64,000 nucleotides of DNA from Choanephora cucurbitarum (lineage: Eukaryota > Mucoromycota > Mucoromycetes > Mucorales > Choanephoraceae): contig JAIWNI010000108.1 in NCBI GenBank assembly GCA_025331435.1, forward strand, positions 1 to 64,000, read 5' to 3'. The notes below the pieces were generated by a model. It was not told where the DNA came from, ran no database searches, and saw only the letters and a list, made by a program, of their open reading frames with translations. Positions 58,140 through 64,000 of the stretch are shown here, piece by piece. Each line of letters starts with the position of its first letter. Position 1 is the stretch's first letter. Both the position numbers and the translations under genes were made by a program.

Positions 58140-59559
58140 TTAATTAGATACAGCAGTGATAGTTGTTTTGTTTTGACTTTGAGCTCTATTTAAATGTACA
58201 ATTTGTTGAGGTTCATAGGATCCATACAATCGACTGCATTGAACAGAAGGTGCTGATTTGCTTCTATGTAAGGGAACACATGTATCTTGGTCTGTATTAA
58301 GATGAATAGATTCAATGCCTGAGCCAGAAAAAGAACCAGCTGTACAAGAATACATTGTCGCTTTCTTGTCCAACCTTAGCTTGCCTAAGTAAATCAAAAA
58401 GACGTATTTAATCTAGCTCTTATAAGGGGCTTCTTTTTTTCTGAACTTACTTCTCTTTTGCGGTGTAAGTCTTGGATTTGAGATCATTATTTCTTTATGA
58501 AGTGCTTTCGGCATAGAAAAGAATTCTTGATACTGTATTAAAAACGAAAGTGCTTTTTGTGATCGTATGTACTCTGCTGGATCCAATGCATCATCAGGAT
58601 GAGACAACACACCCTTTTTTATTTGAGTTGTATCAAAACATTAGTATACTCGATCTATTTTGATTTTTTGTTAACTACGTACAGGTGTAAAGACAGCAGC
58701 CAAACAATCTGCATCCATATGAGTGTATTCTTTTGCTTCTGCAAACATGCCCAACATATCCAACAAGTACAATAAAAGGTATTGGTGTGCAATCGGGAGA
58801 CATTGAATGATACTTTGTATTTCTTCTATCTTCTTGTCCAAATCCTGACAGTCTTTCACTTTTGTAAGAAAGAAAAAAAACAGAGTGAGACTATGATTTT
58901 TGTTCAAAATAAAATTAATCTTTACATGCTGTTGACTTCATCTTTTCATAATAATCTAAGGTAATCACAGGCTCAGGCAAGAAATTGAGAAATCGCTTCA
59001 TTAGATTAGCTGCATCATGTACAGAATAACCTCTCCAGTTTAGTTGAGCTCCATAATTATGAGGTGTATCGAAAATTGACTGAAGCATCTTCACTCTTCG
59101 TGTGCTTCCAGAGACTCGAAAAATACCTTCAGTTGTCATGGCTATTCAATTTCTGTCAAAATCAGTATGGATGCCCTATATGTTCATGACATATTTGCAC
59201 ATGTATAGATGAAAAACCTTCTTCTTTCAAAAATGCTCCACATTTCGCAATGATAGTTGGAATCACACCAAAACATTGAGTGCCTGTTGTATCGTCAATA
59301 TATGAAATATTGGAACCGGCATAATGAATGGATTCAACTAAAGGAATCCCAAATACACCTCTATCTTTTTATAAAAATTAGACAAACCTGTTCTCGAAAC
59401 AAGTATCAACTTTCTTTATCTTATTTTACCAACAATAGGCACTTTCATGTCTTTAAACTTCCGTGCAGAAGGATGAGCAGCTGTCACTTTCTTCCACCAA
59501 TTTCGAATCAACGCCTTTTGACTTGGAGTGAATACTCCAAGCATTTCAAAGGTAGACAT
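58140..59559 (-). CDS. RhoGAP-domain protein, Sac7/Bag7-like
   Basis: Six exons sum to 359 codons (358 aa): 59430-59559, 59218-59364, 58926-59141, 58683-58858, 58451-58613, 58140-58384. After a short N-terminus ('KALIRNWWKKVTAAHPSARKF') the RhoGAP domain covers about residues 44-255: 'GVFGIPLVESIHYAGSNISYIDD', 'GVIPTIIAKCGAFLKEE', the arginine-finger segment 'TEGIFRVSGSTRRVKMLQSIFDTP', 'GYSVHDAANLMKRFLNFLPEPVI', 'LLLYLLDMLGMFA' and 'MDADCLAAVFTP'. This is the Sac7/Bag7/Rga style acting on Rho1-type GTPases. The C-terminus is Ser-rich with 'HRSKSAPS', a likely phospho-site. Intron 2 has a poor donor (GTTTTT), but it is the only one that keeps the family alignment in frame. Confidence 0.9.
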
Positions 59560-60698
59560 AAATAAAAACAAAAGAAAAAATAAGCATTAAAAAAAAGGAA
59601 AAAGACAGATAGTAACATGATGCTAATTAAAAAAAAATCAATGCCTATACAACTATAGGATGCATACAAACACATAGCAAATTGAATATGTTTGCTTATT
59701 TTTAGAATTATGCGTCATTTGTTTCAACAACAAATCGCTTGTTTTTTTTTTTTACTATCCGGAAAACTGCCTAAACGAGAGGTGCATTTTCTTAGAAAAG
59801 TGAAATTCGATGATCTAGATTTATGCTTTTTATTTTCTGTAATTGAGAGCTTATAGAAAGCACAAGCTCTAACACTCTAAACAAACATAAGCTAAATTTC
59901 AAATATTGACATGTCCATCAAACAAGTCCATAAGGAGATTTTTATACCAAAAAAAAAGGATTGGGGTTTGATGAACATGTCAGGCTTATTTGTTTGTCAT
60001 TAGAAAGCAATATGAATCTTGCTTGAGATTCTATTGATATTGATATCGATTTGTATTGTCAGCTCAATCAAGAGTCAAAGCAATTATCGTTATCAGTTAG
60101 CTCGTTTATTCAGTGGCCATTACTCAGGGAGATCTGTTGATTTTTTATGTACCAGAAAAAAAAAGACTTGTAGTGACAAAAAAAAAGAGAGAAAGGGAGA
60201 GAAGATAGGCAATACGCAGCGTTTCTTTCTGCTAACATTATGAAGGGCCTTTTGCTCATGCCTTTCCTTTTTTTTCTCTCTGACTTTCTTTACTTAAGCC
60301 TATTATGTTTACTGGTCTAAAAATAAAGACACTAAAGAGCATATAGGGTTTGCTGCGACAGGTTACAGAAGAGAAAGCTATTGCATTAGTATAAGAATGT
60401 GGTGATATATCCGAATGATTTTTATAACCGCAGCTTATCCTCCCCCCCCCCTCCTCTTTTTTTTTTCATCTCTTACTCAACAGAGCATGATCTGTTCATT
60501 CCATATACCAGACAGGCTAATGTTTATGCTTAACAAAGAACAGCGTGTCAGACTGTAAGTGAAGATCAATAGAACCAACCAAAGCACATTGAAATGGCTA
60601 GTTTTATTACTTTAACAGAAGCTTGGTTTGCAATAAGCTCCTTATACTTATATACGAAAGAGAAAAAAAAGGGGAGGGTATCATTTAATAAAGTAAAT
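59560..60698. other. Intergenic region, nothing recognised
   Basis: AT-rich, with a C10 tract at 60442-60451 and a run of A-rich sequence near 59560-59640. The frame at 60019-60243 is unsupported. A plus-strand frame from 60594 runs antisense into RPL7. Confidence 0.55.
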
Positions 60699-61519
60699 TT
60701 AGTTCATGGATTGGATCAGCTTGTTAATATCCCATTCACGGTCGCCGCAGTCACCACCCTCAATGTAATGTTTGTTCTTTCTAGGCTTCCAGGAGGCCTT
60801 TTTGTGTCCATTGGGGTTACTCAACTTAAATGGCCAAAGGAACTGATTGACCTGCTTGAAATGATCGCCTACAGTAAAGATTTCATGGATTACGTCTTCA
60901 ATGCAGATAATACCATATTGACCTAGATGGTCTGCAATCTGTTTGTTATCGGAAATAGGGATGCGCTGACCATTTAATTTGGCATAGCCACGTTTGTAGA
61001 CAAGCTCACGTACTGTCTTGAGATTGGGTGGGCCATAGGTTACATAAGGTTCAATTATTTGAAGCATTTCAGTGGTTGCCTTGTTGAGCTTCACAAAAAC
61101 ACCATTGTTGATTTGAAGGAGGCGGAAGAGTTGAAGTACTTTCTTCACCTTTGGGTGGATATCATTGATACCCTTGATGCGAATAACAAACACAAGCTTA
61201 GGCTGAGCAGGTACATAGAAGTTACCCTGATTTTTAGCTTGACGCCGCAGTCGACACTCATCTGATTCCCGTTGTCGGTATTCCTTTACATAGGCATCAG
61301 CCTTCTTGAAGATGATCTTGCGATTTTCTCGGTTCTCCTTTTGATGCTGTGACTTTAATAAAGCCTTTTCAGCATCTTTCTTTTCAGTTGCCTTGAGTTT
61401 CTTTAAGAAAGTCTCAGGTACAAGAATTTGATTTTGAGAAGGCGTTCTATCAAAAGAAATAAAGTCAACTCCTCTTGCTATAAAAAGTAAGTGGTTTGGC
61501 TTAGTTACGTCAGTGACAT
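60699..61519 (-). CDS. RPL7: 60S ribosomal protein L7 (uL30)
   Basis: Two coding exons: 61509-61519 (11 bases, MSLT) and 60699-61446, giving 252 aa (yeast 244). Matches: '[16 protein letters not shown]', '[54 protein letters not shown]', '[36 protein letters not shown]' and '[39 protein letters not shown]'. It is a structural protein of the large subunit binding 25S rRNA expansion segments. The upstream open frame through the intron was rejected since its sequence is not conserved and a proper GTAACT donor exists. Codon bias is weaker than for GAPDH or ARF1 here, so this may be a minor paralogue. Divergent from ARF1. Confidence 0.94.
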
Positions 61520-62645
<1,126 letters not shown>

Positions 62646-64000
62646 GCAGAATGCTTCCCTCTCTTTTTTTCTTTAAACTTTTTCTTTTATAATTCTTCGC
62701 TGTTTTCTCTTTTTTTTTTTACATAAAAATGTATATTAATCTTTCCCATTAAAAAACACAAAAAAAAAAGAAGTACAATAAGAGACATAGACTTTAAGAT
62801 GGCTTTTTTCTGGAATAAAGAAAAAAAAAAAGATAATTGAGTGGTACAAGACAGCAAGGTTTATCCTTTTTTGAAGAGAGAAAAGTAACACTGTTAATGG
62901 AATGTGTGTAGCCTAATTAATGAGAGCTCACATGTCTTTTTAAATGAAAGTTTCTTTCGACTTCAAAAAAAAACCCCTAAAATTGTCCGTGCACAAACTT
63001 AAGGCTTACCACTTGACCATAGCCAATCAAATAGTGAATGAATATCAAGCTTTGTCACCAAACACATACTCTTTTTTTTTCTCTCTTGAGAAATTGGTAT
63101 TGTGTTACAAGATCTGCAATAGGCTTTAGCTAAGCACTCTATTACTCTTACTGTTGTTTATAGGCTTCATGCCACTTTGTTTGAATTATAATAACTCAGT
63201 CATTCATGCAATCATCGGATATGGTAGTTGTTTATATTTGAGAATGCTGCCATACCTGAGGTTAGATAAGCATACCTTTACTATAATTGGCCTATTCAGA
63301 GAGGGGGGGGAGTGAGTTGATTTTCCTCCGCGGTTTCATCCCTCTGAGTTAACCAGTAAGCGTTTTATTGCTCAAATAAGTTTTCTTTTTTATTCTAAAG
63401 CATATTTACTCTCTAGATTAAGGTCAGTTCTTAACTTTAGCATCTATCGTGTTGGCTGGATATCGATTCAATAAAAGAGAACGAGCGGACGTCACTTTCG
63501 GCAGTTACCTGCAATCAGATAACTTATCTGTTTAGTATTGTCATCAAAGCAAACACATTATAGGACATGCGCTAAACTGAAGCAAAAATAGAACCTGGAC
63601 CCTGTAGAAGAAACTCGCTTCGATTCTATATGCAGGCGGAAGAGTAAGATACATCACAAGCACTTGAAGAAATATGTTTCCTACAACCTACTTGTCTCTG
63701 AGATGAATTTGATGGCCAAATCACATTGCTCTTTGGCTTATTTTCATGAACAATGAAACCATTAAAAGGTTATTTTGGACAAATGCTTAGCCATGATCTA
63801 AACTATTCTTTCTTTGACCACACGCCTTTTAGCAAAGCTTGTGTCTACAATTGCATCAGGGTTATTTTCATTCAAGCTCTACGGGCGATCAATTGGATGT
63901 TCAAGAAACTGCCTTCAACTTCATCTCTCTTCTTTTGTATGCTTCAAAAAAGCGTCTAGTATGCTACAGATAAGATTGTCTCTTCACCGCTTTATCATTT
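62646..64000. other. Right flank, no supported gene
   Basis: 3' region of ARF1 followed by AT-rich sequence. Frames at 62944-63129 and 63753-63959 have no features. A G8 tract is at 63303-63310. The window ends without entering a recognisable gene. Confidence 0.5.

Overview
The window looks like nuclear DNA of an early-diverging filamentous fungus, most likely Mucoromycota and probably order Mucorales. It is AT-rich, with short GT-AG introns of roughly 40-80 bases, pyrimidine-rich leaders and tightly packed genes on both strands. The proteins are fungal (RVS161, TLS1, NSA2, DCN1, KIN1-type kinases, an NDT80-type factor, an inositol-type transporter). Placement below the order is inference. 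No tRNA, rRNA, CRISPR array, prophage, or intact transposon was recognised. Exon models were built by hand: each was checked for splice consensus, reading phase and family alignment, and all but one sum to a whole number of codons. The exception is a hexose transporter with an internal frame break.

Layout. 1-6.2 kb is gene-poor, with one intronless unknown gene (2526-4394) behind a cluster of CTGACA motifs. 6.2-13.7 kb holds four minus-strand genes: p23/Sba1 co-chaperone, a RING-less Rad5/Rad16-like SNF2 ATPase, a KIN1/MARK kinase with KA1 tail, and the BAR protein Rvs161. 14-21 kb holds three plus-strand genes: TLS1/C9orf78, an NDT80/PhoG transcription factor and a second KIN1-type kinase without a KA1 tail. 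21.2-28 kb is minus strand: NSA2, a BTB/KCTD-type protein, and mitochondrial isoleucyl-tRNA synthetase. The synthetase is divergent from the mitochondrial inner-membrane protease IMP1 (28.2 kb). Next come a 90-aa unknown, the U2 snRNP factor CUS2/HTATSF1 and a sugar transporter (30.8-32.9 kb).

34.8-50.5 kb is looser: a double-BTB protein, a small CxC zinc-finger protein, an inositol-type transporter with a cysteine-rich PSI-like loop, GAPDH flanked by two doubtful small cysteine ORFs, methylcrotonyl-CoA carboxylase beta, and DCN1. 52-64 kb carries the frame-broken hexose transporter, a long gene-free stretch, an intronless F-box/LRR protein, a RhoGAP, RPL7 and ARF1.

Functional threads. Polarity, trafficking and Rho/Arf signalling: two KIN1-type kinases, Rvs161, RhoGAP, ARF1. 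RNA and ribosome biology: TLS1, CUS2, NSA2, RPL7. Mitochondria: IleRS, IMP1 and MCC-beta. Carbon uptake and metabolism: three MFS sugar/polyol carriers and GAPDH. Protein turnover and folding: DCN1, F-box, p23. I did not find a self-contained novel gene system. The most unusual things are the predicted microexons (7, 11 and 15 bases), an ATG-only coding exon, two GC-AG introns, the frame break, the PSI-like transporter loop and the double-BTB protein.
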